DNA of 64,000 nt. Origin: Thermoplasmatota archaeon (GTDB taxonomy: Archaea > Thermoplasmatota > Penumbrarchaeia > JASLWR01). Each line of letters starts with the position of its first letter. Within the stretch, counting starts at the first letter, position 1. The notes below the pieces were generated by a model. The model saw only the letters and a list, made by a program, of their open reading frames with translations, was not told the origin of the DNA and did no database searches. Below, piece by piece: positions 1 through 8,843 of the stretch. A program made the position numbers and the translations under genes. The stretch lies in NCBI GenBank assembly GCA_030740765.1, contig JASLWR010000001.1, positions 42,961-106,960 on the forward strand, read 5' to 3'.

Positions 1-2931
1 CCCTGCATCTTTCAGGACGCACTTGGCTCTTTCTGGGTTACCTGGGACTCGAATGAACCTGGGAACAAGGATATTTACGCACTTTCGTTCTCGGGTAACT
101 CGCCCCCGCAAACCGTTATTAGCTCTCCTAAGGACGGCGAAAACTATTTCACCTCCGACTCCATACATTTTGATGGGAGTGCGTCCAGCGACCCGAACGG
201 GAACGAAGAACTGGACGGCTACGTGTGGAGATCGGATAAGGCGGGGCAGCTCTCAACGCAAGCGGTCTTCTCAAAGAACCTGTTGGCCGGTACACATAAT
301 ATCACTCTCACCGTATCGGATATTCACGGTGCAAGCTCCACGGCGGAGGTCACCGTGGTGGTCACACTGACACCAAACGAAGCTCCTAACGCAGTTGCCA
401 ACGTGAGCATGACCAGTGCCAGGGTGAACGAGGAGGTCACCTTCGACGCATCGGAATCCAAGGACACGGACGGGGATTCACTTTCATACAAATGGGACTT
501 CGAGTCCGACGGCGTTTGGGACGATTTCAACCGGACCCCTAACCATTCCTTCAATAGCACGGGTACCTACGTGGCCACTCTAATGGTGGAGGATCCCAGT
601 GCTGCCAACGATACGGATACTGTAGAGATCAAAATAGAGAAAAATATACCCCCAATAGCGAGGATCGACGTTGAGTTCAATGAGATAAACGTCAATACAA
701 CTATTCAATTCAACGGCAACGGGACCGACAAAGATGATGATATGCTCTATTTTTCGTGGGATTTCGACGGGGACAGCGTGGTGGATTCACAGAGCATCTC
801 GCCTACATATAAATTCACGAAAAGGGGAGTGTATACTGTCAACCTGACTGTTTCGGACCCCTTCGGGGGTAATGGCACAGACGATCAGATCATCATAGTC
901 AACAAACCGCCGGTTGCCGTACTCGTAGGGGCTTCTGCAGGGTTCGTGGGCGAGCCCATAACATTTTTCGCCGGGAACTCCAGCGACGAGGACGGCGACG
1001 AGCTGGAATACAACTGGGATTTCGAAAGCGACGGCGAGATCGATGCGGTAACTGAAGAGGCTGAACACACTTACGAAGAAGCAGGGGAGTACACTGTGAT
1101 ACTATGGGTTCTCGACGGTCGTAATGGGAAGGATACCGAAGAGCTGGACGTAGTAATTAGAACGAGGAACACCCCGCCGGTCTCGGAGGCCGGGGATGAT
1201 CTTCACGGCAATATCGAGGACGATATTCAATTCGACAGCAGTGGCAGCTTCGACCCCGACGACGATATGGACGGGAACGGCGTTATAGACGGCGGCGAGG
1301 TGGATAACCTCACCTACTCTTGGGATATGGGCGACGGTAAGAAGAAGAAGACGGGGACGGCTCCCAAATACGTGTACGAGGAGGCCGGGGAGTACACCGT
1401 GACGCTGATGGTGACGGATGGAGAGGACGCCAGCGCCAATGACACTCTGACGGTCTATATCAACACGCCACCGGAGGCACATATCACACTGCTCAATACG
1501 GGTGAGATAAAGGCGGGGGTCGAGGTGGTACTTTCAGCAGTGGATTCCGAGGATATTGACGAGGACGAAGACGGGGACCCGGACGAGCTGGTATTCACCT
1601 GGGACTTCGACTACAGCGACGGGATATCGGAAGAGGAGACGGGAGAGGAAGTTAAGCACGTCTACGAGCTTGAGGGCGTATACGTCGTCACTCTCACCGT
1701 GGACGACGGAAAAGGCGGCAACGATACAACTACCCTCGATGTGAGTGTTCAAAAAGCGGATGATGACGAAGTGGTACTGGATACGCCTTCCATTGAAATC
1801 GATAGTCCAGCAGACGGCAAGAAATTCACATACAAAACGCGAAACGTCGAGGTAGCAGTATCTGCGAAAGGCGATTTTATCGATAGAGTGGTGATTACAT
1901 TTTACAAGGGTAATTCTGAGATGGATTCCCAGAAGTTTACAACTGACTTCGACGAGATCAGTACTACGTTTTCCATCAAATCTGCGGGGAACTACGAGAT
2001 ATTTGCCCAAATATTCAACAACGAGTATCCCGGCTACACCGCTTTTGATTCGGTTAACATATCCCGCAAAGTCCCGCCGGTTGTGCCGCAGGAAACGGAA
2101 ACGGAGGACGAAGGTATGAAATTCATCCCGTTTCTACCGGAAGGCCCCTTGTACCAGTACGGCTTCATCGGCCTCGTGTTGGTCATAGTGGTATTTCTTA
2201 TAGTGGTGATCAAGAAGAAGAAGCGCGGAGGAAGCGCGGAAAAGCTGGAGGCCGGGTCGGTGGAAGTGGAGGTCGCCGAGGTGATCGAGGTGGAAGAAGA
2301 GGAGGCGGAGGAGGATATTCCCATCGAGGACCTCATCGAACCCATCACACAACCCATACTTTGCCCAAAATGCAGTGAAACCTTCGAAGTGATGGACTAC
2401 GGAGTGAGACCTCTGGCCATGAAGTGCCCGGACTGCGGGGCCACCGGAACGATAACGACACCCGTCCCGGAGGTACTGGAGAAAAGAAAGGACTGGGCAT
2501 TGACCGAGCGGAAGAGAAAAAAGGCGGCACCGGCGAAAAAGGAAAAACTGCTCCCGGCGAGGTCGGCGACGGAGATCATAGACGAAGGGGTCAAGATAAG
2601 GTGTCCAAAGTGCAACAAGGGTTTCACCACGAGAACGAGAAAGAACATCACATGCCCCCACTGCAACGCCAGAGGAGACGTACCAGCTGCGGAGTTCGAT
2701 AAGCTCAAGAAAAGACAGCAGCCGCCCGAACCTAAAAAACTCCCTCCCGCTCCGGCGGACGCAGGCAGGAAGAAGACCGTATCGAAAGTATCTAAAAAAG
2801 AGATACTCGATAAGCTGTCTAGCTCGGCCGAAAAGGTGGAATGCCCAAAATGCGACGCGTCTTTCTTCGTGGAAAAGGACGCAAAGAGGATCAAGTGCCC
2901 GAGCTGCGGTGTGAAGGGGAAGATGGGGTGA
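1..2931 (+). CDS. PKD-domain surface protein with C-terminal TM helix and three cytoplasmic zinc ribbons (5' end outside window)
   Basis: Frame +1 is open from base 1 through the listed ORF start at 223. Repeated PKD-like 'GEYTVTLMVTDG' and 'YSWDMGDG' motifs, TM 'YGFIGLVLVIVVFLIVVIKKKK', then three CPxC...CPxC zinc ribbons. Confidence 0.85.
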   Translation, partial: PCIFQDALGSFWVTWDSNEPGNKDIYALSFSGNSPPQTVISSPKDGENYFTSDSIHFDGSASSDPNGNEELDGYVWRSDKAGQLSTQAVFSKNLLAGTHNITLTVSDIHGASSTAEVTVVVTLTPNEAPNAVANVSMTSARVNEEVTFDASESKDTDGDSLSYKWDFESDGVWDDFNRTPNHSFNSTGTYVATLMVEDPSAANDTDTVEIKIEKNIPPIARIDVEFNEINVNTTIQFNGNGTDKDDDMLYFSWDFDGDSVVDSQSISPTYKFTKRGVYTVNLTVSDPFGGNGTDDQIIIVNKPPVAVLVGASAGFVGEPITFFAGNSSDEDGDELEYNWDFESDGEIDAVTEEAEHTYEEAGEYTVILWVLDGRNGKDTEELDVVIRTRNTPPVSEAGDDLHGNIEDDIQFDSSGSFDPDDDMDGNGVIDGGEVDNLTYSWDMGDGKKKKTGTAPKYVYEEAGEYTVTLMVTDGEDASANDTLTVYINTPPEAHITLLNTGEIKAGVEVVLSAVDSEDIDEDEDGDPDELVFTWDFDYSDGISEEETGEEVKHVYELEGVYVVTLTVDDGKGGNDTTTLDVSVQKADDDEVVLDTPSIEIDSPADGKKFTYKTRNVEVAVSAKGDFIDRVVITFYKGNSEMDSQKFTTDFDEISTTFSIKSAGNYEIFAQIFNNEYPGYTAFDSVNISRKVPPVVPQETETEDEGMKFIPFLPEGPLYQYGFIGLVLVIVVFLIVVIKKKKRGGSAEKLEAGSVEVEVAEVIEVEEEEAEEDIPIEDLIEPITQPILCPKCSETFEVMDYGVRPLAMKCPDCGATGTITTPVPEVLEKRKDWALTERKRKKAAPAKKEKLLPARSATEIIDEGVKIRCPKCNKGFTTRTRKNITCPHCNARGDVPAAEFDKLKKRQQPPEPKKLPPAPADAGRKKTVSKVSKKEILDKLSSSAEKVECPKCDASFFVEKDAKRIKCPSCGVKGKMG

Positions 2932-3028
2932 AGTGGTAGTCCGAAATTACTAAGCCCCCGAGGAACGCAGAATTCATGTACTGATTTTTATTTTGAATAT
3001 ATACGACAATGCCTCTTCGTTCTATAGA

Positions 3029-3118
3029 GGGCCTGCTCCCGTTTCACTCTGGGGCATCAAAGATACCCCTGAGCCCTCGGCTAGTGAGCCTACGGGCGAG
3101 CGTAAGAAACGCAGGCCC
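3029..3118 (-). repeat. Structured multi-hairpin element, copy A
   Basis: Closing stem GGGCCTGC/GCAGGCCC with inner GTTTC/GAAAC. The reverse complement shares CCGTAGG...CGAGGGCTCAGG...GAGTGAAACGGGAGC with the 57.8 kb locus. Confidence 0.6.
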
Positions 3119-3227
3119 GATTCAAAAAATAACATAAATTATACGAAAGGGCCGTGACGGCCCTAGGTCGCTCTAGGCGACCCAATATATATCATAATGA
3201 GATTTCACTAGTCAAGGGCTCAGGTGT

Positions 3228-3340
3228 ATCCGCAGGTATATATGCCGAGAATACAGATGAATGTTGATTCATCGAGTATCTATCTGATACGCCGGAGTGA
3301 AACGGGCGCAACCCCTATAGGAAGAACGCCTGAAGGGATT
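3228..3340 (+). repeat. Structured multi-hairpin element, copy B
   Basis: CCGCAGGTATATATGCCGAGAATACAGATGAATGTTGATTCATCGAGTATC...GGAGTGAAACGGGCGCAA; similar to 30759-30812 and to copy A. Confidence 0.6.
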
Positions 3341-3381
3341 AAAGTATCCTGGGATCGCACAGTCGGTTTAAGTTCAAAATT

Positions 3382-4974
3382 CTATTCTAAATGGGCAGTC
3401 CCGTTAATCTCATATATCTTAAAATCAAACAACATAACCCTCAAAGAAAAAAAGGTACTTGCATTCAAACCATTGATTTCGATTGAATCATTCTTTGTAA
3501 GATACCTGTTATTGTCAGAATCGTTAATTGCAAGCCGAACCATATGATCCTCAGAATATCGTTCAGTAACACCGCCGGAAGGTCTTAACTTGATTTCCCT
3601 CTCCGGTGTGGTCAACACAATCGATAGAATTTGAAAATGTGGAAACCTCTCATTAATATTGGTTACATTAATAGTGATATTTCCTTCACTATAATCCGGT
3701 GCGCTCATAACAAGTATTGGATAGTTACCGTCATTCATTCCATGTGACACCAAGAAACTACATTCCATCATCCAGGTGAACTTATTATCTTTGACCATAA
3801 ACTCATATGCACAATTTTTCTCAAGATTATTTATTCGGAAATAATCACCGGAATCGAGAAAATTGTTCTGATCCATATCATTAATGGAAAATGTGGCCCC
3901 GGAAAATGAATCGCCAATATCTTCTAATGGAATGTTCATCCCATCGTATATATTTTCATGACTGATGCGTTTAGGCGCTCGACCCGCCTCAGTCAAATAA
4001 ATGTTTATCTCCGATATATTCAATGGATCTCCATAACACTCATCGATCGGTATGATGTGAGAATAATCTCCAGCGGAAATTTCTTCCTTCACCAATCCCA
4101 AAGTGTAAAATGGCATATGTTCGGGCGTAAAGAATGGGCCATTATACCAGTTTAAAATGACATTTGTCCCGGATGTAATTCCACCCACATTAAAAGAATA
4201 ATAATTGAATGTATATTTGTCTGGCGTTGGTTCAAGTTCAATCTGAAAGGTATCTTCTATACTTAAGTTCCCATCTCCATCGTTATCAATAATATCAATT
4301 CTATCAGGCAAATAACTCTCATCATTCTTTTGTTCAGTACAATTGTAATCACAGTTTGATAGTTTCATCAGTTCGATGCATTCATAATCCACAAATGCAA
4401 GGAATTCTTCCATAAAAAAGTTTGTATCCGAATCTTTAAATGGATATTTCACCTCTTCAAGATCTTTCATATTGTCCTTAAAATTATTTGAAGAGGCAAT
4501 CTTATTAAGCGAAGTATCATAATATTTTAAGGAATATGTCTTGTTATATCTGATGGAATTGACTTGTAGGTCAAAGGTATCATCATTTTCACCTTGATCA
4601 TTACCAAGTAATCCCAACCCTCCCCAAAATGATACTCCCTGAAGGACCTCTTCAATAGAAAGATACCAACCTAAAATCAATTCTTCGATATATACTCGTT
4701 TTATGTTATCAACTTGATATTCATGGAACTTGACTTCAGTGATACAATCTTTTCCCTCTTTGTATTTCCATGTATAATCGCCGATAAAACAGAAAGGTGT
4801 GTCGATCTTTTCAAATTCTACTACTGTGGCGTTACCATAAGAAGTTTGAATTAGGTTAGATGAAATTACTTTTGCCTTGAATTTCACTATCTCGCCATCG
4901 GAATAGACTCCGTTTTTGAATTCTTCGATATCGACACGGAACTTATTCAGGAAATTCTGTACCGATATTACCAT
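3382..4974 (-). CDS. Hypothetical protein with EF-hand/dockerin-like motifs, probably N-terminally truncated surface protein
   Basis: 530 aa ORF; DNDGDGNLSIEDTFQI, DMDQNNFLDSGDYFRI and DSDNNRYLTKNDSIEI; N-glycosylation-like sites but no signal peptide. Confidence 0.65.
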   Translation of the reverse strand: MVISVQNFLNKFRVDIEEFKNGVYSDGEIVKFKAKVISSNLIQTSYGNATVVEFEKIDTPFCFIGDYTWKYKEGKDCITEVKFHEYQVDNIKRVYIEELILGWYLSIEEVLQGVSFWGGLGLLGNDQGENDDTFDLQVNSIRYNKTYSLKYYDTSLNKIASSNNFKDNMKDLEEVKYPFKDSDTNFFMEEFLAFVDYECIELMKLSNCDYNCTEQKNDESYLPDRIDIIDNDGDGNLSIEDTFQIELEPTPDKYTFNYYSFNVGGITSGTNVILNWYNGPFFTPEHMPFYTLGLVKEEISAGDYSHIIPIDECYGDPLNISEINIYLTEAGRAPKRISHENIYDGMNIPLEDIGDSFSGATFSINDMDQNNFLDSGDYFRINNLEKNCAYEFMVKDNKFTWMMECSFLVSHGMNDGNYPILVMSAPDYSEGNITINVTNINERFPHFQILSIVLTTPEREIKLRPSGGVTERYSEDHMVRLAINDSDNNRYLTKNDSIEINGLNASTFFSLRVMLFDFKIYEINGTAHLE

Positions 4975-5238
4975 TTGGGTATGATCGATGATGCGTTGGA
5001 ATTATCCTGGAGCGTTCTCGATCTGCTTCCGGCAGTGCTATCTGTATCGTTGGCGGATGTCAAACTGGCCCTGTTCTATAACAAGAAATATCAAAAACTA
5101 GGAATACCTCCCCGGGATTTCATACATCTTGCGGTCATGGTAAATAACGGTCTTGATAAGATAGTTACAGCTGATCAGCATTTCAATAAGTTCGAAGAGG
5201 TGCAAAGGATCGATCCTGCGGACTTTATCATTTTATGA
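4975..5238 (+). pseudogene. C-terminal fragment of a PIN-domain (VapC-like) toxin
   Basis: 'VLSVSLADVKLALFYNKKYQKLGIPPRDFIHLAVMVNNGLDKIVTADQHFNKFEEVQRIDP' matches the C-terminal half of PIN domains; the N-terminal half is absent. Confidence 0.6.
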
Positions 5239-5282
5239 GGAATATACCACATATGGTCGGTGGAGAAGACCTCCCTCCCTTA

Positions 5283-5378
5283 AGTCGGCCCAACGCCGAC
5301 TATGAGGGCTTTGCCCTCATTCATTGATCATAATAATTATTTGGGGTCGGGCTTGCGTTTGGCTGGAGCTCGCAAGCC
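5283..5378. repeat. Three consecutive GC-rich hairpins
   Basis: AGTCGGC-CCAAC-GCCGACT; ATGAGGGC-TTT-GCCCTCAT; GGGCTTGCG-N-CGCAAGCCC. Confidence 0.6.
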
Positions 5379-5416
5379 CTCTTTAGTTTTTCACCATAAT
5401 TGTCGAAGGGAATGGC

Positions 5417-5899
5417 TTGTACAAACACGGCGTGGGTTACGTCGAGCGGCGTGGAAAGATCGAAAAGAAAAAGGAATTGAAACTGACGTTCAAAAAGGAC
5501 GTCCTGAACGACCTGCTCAAGAGCCTGTGCGTATTCTCCACCGGCAAGGGGAAGGTCTCGGACATCTCCTACGAGACTCCTGAGGACATCTCCAAGATAC
5601 TGGAGGAAAAGGCCATAAGGGTGCCTGAAAGAGAGGCGATGATAGGTCTCTTCAGGCAGTTGAAGGGTTATGCGGTGGAGATAGAAACGAATACCGAAAC
5701 CATCAAGGGCAAGGTGCTGGGAACCCAGGAAGCGAGAGTGTCCAAGAGCAACCAGCTCAATATTCAATTGGAAAGGGGCGAGGAGAAGAACACTGTAGTT
5801 ATAAAGGACGATGACGACTGCATCAGGAATATCGATGTGGAAAAGATAAGCAAGTACAAGATTCGAGATCCCGAGGCGGCCAACAAGGTTTATATTTGA
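5417..5899 (+). CDS. DUF4139-like N-terminal domain protein (likely truncated)
   Basis: 'YKHGVGYVERRGKIEKKKELKLTFKKDVLNDLLKSLCVF' resembles the N-terminus of DUF4139 proteins; only 160 aa. Confidence 0.55.
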   Translation: MYKHGVGYVERRGKIEKKKELKLTFKKDVLNDLLKSLCVFSTGKGKVSDISYETPEDISKILEEKAIRVPEREAMIGLFRQLKGYAVEIETNTETIKGKVLGTQEARVSKSNQLNIQLERGEEKNTVVIKDDDDCIRNIDVEKISKYKIRDPEAANKVYI

Positions 5900-6026
5900 T
5901 AATTGCTATTTGGATGGGGTCTCTATACGCCCATAAACAGGGATTACTCTGTATATGGGAAATTCAGGTTCTTGTTATGGGGCGATGAGAATGGGGGAAG
6001 TCCCCTTTGGAAGAGGAGAAATAACG

Positions 6027-7187
6027 ATGAACGGATCCAATGATTATGCGATTAAACGTGTTGGGGTTCTGGGGGCCGGTAACGGCGGTATAACATTTGC
6101 AGCCCATTTTCTGGATACCCCGGGTGTTGAATGGGTGTCCCTCTACAACCGCAGCCCGGCGCGGCGGGAACCGATCTGCGCCCGCGGGAACCGGATATTT
6201 TCCAGAGGTGAGATAGGCGGTCCCGGAGGAAAGGAAATGAAGCTAGCTCTCGTTACCGGAGATCCTGTTGAAGCTTCCCGGGATGCAGATCTGATAATAA
6301 TGGCAGGCATCCAGCAGGCCATAGACCCCATCGGTAGGGCGCTGGGCAGCCACGTAAGGCCGGATCAGGTCATAATGATCGGTTCGGGAACGTTGGGTTC
6401 AACCTGGGAGATGAGGGCGTCACTGCGGGCTGGCGGGTGTAAAGACCTGCCTGTGGTTGGTGAGTTCAACATCCTTCCCTATGCCACCAAACTGGATGAT
6501 GGAGTGGAGGGGAGAGTCTGGGTGCGGGGGGTCAAGAAGGCCCTGGACGCCGCTTTCGTCCCGGAAGAAGCGGTAGACCCGGCGTTTCGGGCAAAACTGC
6601 TTGAAATCTATGATTGTCTGAATATATTCCCCGATGTTCTCTATACCGGTCTATCTGGAGCCAACATGGTGTTCCATCCCGTGGTGGTGATGCGAAATCT
6701 TCACAAGATAGAGGCCGGCCGACCCTGGCGGCTCTACGAAGAGGGGGTCACACCGGAGGTGAGCGTTCTTTTTGATCTCGTGGACAAGGAACGAATGGCA
6801 ATTGCCCGTGCCTGCGGCATAGAGATGGTGACAATGTTGAAATTCCTCTCCACCGCATACCCTCCCTTTGACGGTGCAGAGGTCACCAACATCTATGAGT
6901 GGTTCCGTTCCCGCATGCGTTCCAAGGAAGGCCAGGTGCATCTCGAAGCGGTGCCCGGTCCTCTTTCCGTCAATGTAAGGTTGATAGAGGAGGACGTACC
7001 CTATGGAATGGTTCCACTTGAAGCCCTGGGAAACATTGTAGGAGTGGCCACGCCCACCATTTCTGCGTTCATCGACGAGGCAGTTGAATTGATGGGGGTT
7101 GATTATCGCAAAACGGGCCGCTCCCTTGAAAAGATGGGGGATGAGATGCGGGCATCGTTGAAGAGAATCGGTGGGAAGGATGACTAG
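6027..7187 (+). CDS. NAD/NADP octopine/nopaline (opine) dehydrogenase family protein
   Basis: N-terminal Rossmann 'VGVLGAGNGGITFAAHFL'; C-terminal 'SVNVRLIEEDVPYGMVPLEALGNIVGVATPTISAFIDEAVELMGVDYRKTGRSLEKMG'. SD GAGGAGA before ATG 6027. Confidence 0.8.
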   Translation: MNGSNDYAIKRVGVLGAGNGGITFAAHFLDTPGVEWVSLYNRSPARREPICARGNRIFSRGEIGGPGGKEMKLALVTGDPVEASRDADLIIMAGIQQAIDPIGRALGSHVRPDQVIMIGSGTLGSTWEMRASLRAGGCKDLPVVGEFNILPYATKLDDGVEGRVWVRGVKKALDAAFVPEEAVDPAFRAKLLEIYDCLNIFPDVLYTGLSGANMVFHPVVVMRNLHKIEAGRPWRLYEEGVTPEVSVLFDLVDKERMAIARACGIEMVTMLKFLSTAYPPFDGAEVTNIYEWFRSRMRSKEGQVHLEAVPGPLSVNVRLIEEDVPYGMVPLEALGNIVGVATPTISAFIDEAVELMGVDYRKTGRSLEKMGDEMRASLKRIGGKDD

Positions 7188-8292
7188 AAAGCCCGTGTTT
7201 GCCGTTCTGGGTGCCGGAAACGGTGGGTTCTGCATGAGTGCGGACCTAACTTTGCGCGGTTTCGAGGTTCGGCTCTTCGAGCTCCCCGCCTTTGCCCATA
7301 CAATAGACCCGATAATCGAGCGCGGTGGTATTGCCCTGCGGGGGGTTGTGGGCGAGGGGTTCGCCAGGCCGACAATGGTCACCACGGATATCGAGGCGGC
7401 CCTAGGCGGAGCCGACGCGGTCATGGTGGTGGCGGCGGCAATGGGTCACGGGGCCATAGCCAGGGAATGCGCCCCCTTTTTGGAGGAAAATCAGGTAGTG
7501 GTACTCTGTCCGGGCTCCTGCGGAGGCCTTCTGGCCTTCCGCCATGCGCTGCGGATGGAAGGTTTCAACAAAAAGATAATTTTGGCTGAAACAGCGTCCC
7601 TTATGTATGCTGTGAAGAAGGAAAGCGCAAATAGGGTTTGGGCCAGAGGGCGCAAGCATAATCTGACGGTGGGGGCCCTGCCGAAGGATAAAACGGCTGC
7701 TGTTCTTGAGCTCTTAAGTCCGGCATATCCGCTTTTCGAGGCGGCCCCGAACATATTGGATGTCACTCTGAGCAACCTGAATAACATCACCCACCCGGCC
7801 CCGGCGCTCACCAACATAGGTTTCATCGAGGGCTCCTGCCTTGACGAATGGCTCTTCTATACCGATGGTATGACGCCGGGTGCCGGGCGTTTGGCTGATC
7901 AGCTGGACAGGGAGCGTTTGGCGGTGATGAGGGCCTACGGCTTGAATGGAGCCTCTTCGGTGGAGCTGATCCGCAGATTCTACGGTCACCAGGGGATGAA
8001 GGGCAATAATTTTTTCGAATATTTTCACGATTCACCCATCCATAGGAAAACAAAGGGGCCCCGAAGCACCAGGGACCGTCTTATCACAGAGGACATATCA
8101 TACGGTCTGGTGCCGATGGCGGCCTTCGGGGATGTTGCAGGAGTGCCTACCCCCACCATGGATGCCTTCATAACCCTGGCCGAAGTGGTGAACGAGGCCG
8201 ATTATCGGAAAAGCGGCAGAACCCTGGAGAAAATGGGGTTGAGCGGCATGGACGTTAATGACATAATCGGGCTTGTAAATAACGGTTACTGA
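7171..8292 (+). CDS. NAD/NADP octopine/nopaline (opine) dehydrogenase family protein, second tandem copy
   Basis: 'FAVLGAGNGGFCMSADLTLRGFEVRLFE', 'TRDRLITEDISYGLVPMAAFGDVAGVPTPTMDAFITLAE', overlaps the previous gene. Confidence 0.8.
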   Translation: MGRMTRKPVFAVLGAGNGGFCMSADLTLRGFEVRLFELPAFAHTIDPIIERGGIALRGVVGEGFARPTMVTTDIEAALGGADAVMVVAAAMGHGAIARECAPFLEENQVVVLCPGSCGGLLAFRHALRMEGFNKKIILAETASLMYAVKKESANRVWARGRKHNLTVGALPKDKTAAVLELLSPAYPLFEAAPNILDVTLSNLNNITHPAPALTNIGFIEGSCLDEWLFYTDGMTPGAGRLADQLDRERLAVMRAYGLNGASSVELIRRFYGHQGMKGNNFFEYFHDSPIHRKTKGPRSTRDRLITEDISYGLVPMAAFGDVAGVPTPTMDAFITLAEVVNEADYRKSGRTLEKMGLSGMDVNDIIGLVNNGY

Positions 8293-8579
8293 GGGTGAGC
8301 CTGAGATTTCAGCCCCCAACTTGGCGACAAATGGCAGCCTATGAGCACTGTTACATCCGTGAGACCGATCTTGTGCAGGGGCAGCTTCTCCGGGCTGGAA
8401 TTACCTCCAGTATACCCCCCAGGCCGTTAAAGAGATCTCCTCTCATTCGGTCCACCATTTCCAGAGTTGTATCGTGTGTTATCATCTCATCGGTCATCCC
8501 GGCCCCGTAATTGACCGGAAGCAGTATAGGTACATTGCACATGTTGAGTTCCCTTTCTACCACAGGAAAGGAGGAGAAA

Positions 8580-8747
8580 TTACGCAACAGGTACGTAGCG
8601 GAACTAGAGAAACAGGAAGACAGATTGGTGGAGATGAAGGAAGAGACCCGGAAGTACGCGGGCAAGATCCGAGAGCTTCAGGACATGATCAATGATAAGC
8701 TCAGGGGAAAGCTCTTCGACAGGATAAAGAAGTTCTTCACGGTTTAG
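8580..8747 (+). pseudogene. Coiled-coil C-terminal fragment, possibly of a DUF4139-type protein
   Basis: 'LRNRYVAELEKQEDRLVEMKEETRKYAGKIRELQDMINDKL' resembles the coiled-coil tail of DUF4139 proteins. Confidence 0.35.
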
Positions 8748-8843
8748 GGTAAGTCACGATATAACTGTGTCACAGTGTGGAGGCCGGTTCCCCCGACAGC
8801 CAAGGTGGAGGGCTATCGTGAGATCCGATCCGAACGGCATGCT

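Noticed and set aside
8351-8665. Minus-strand ORF 'VPILLPVNYGAGMTDEMITHDTTLEMVDRMRGDLFNGLGGILEVIPA'
   Set aside because: Looks partly protein-like but has no recognisable family and conflicts with the better-supported plus-strand coiled-coil frame.
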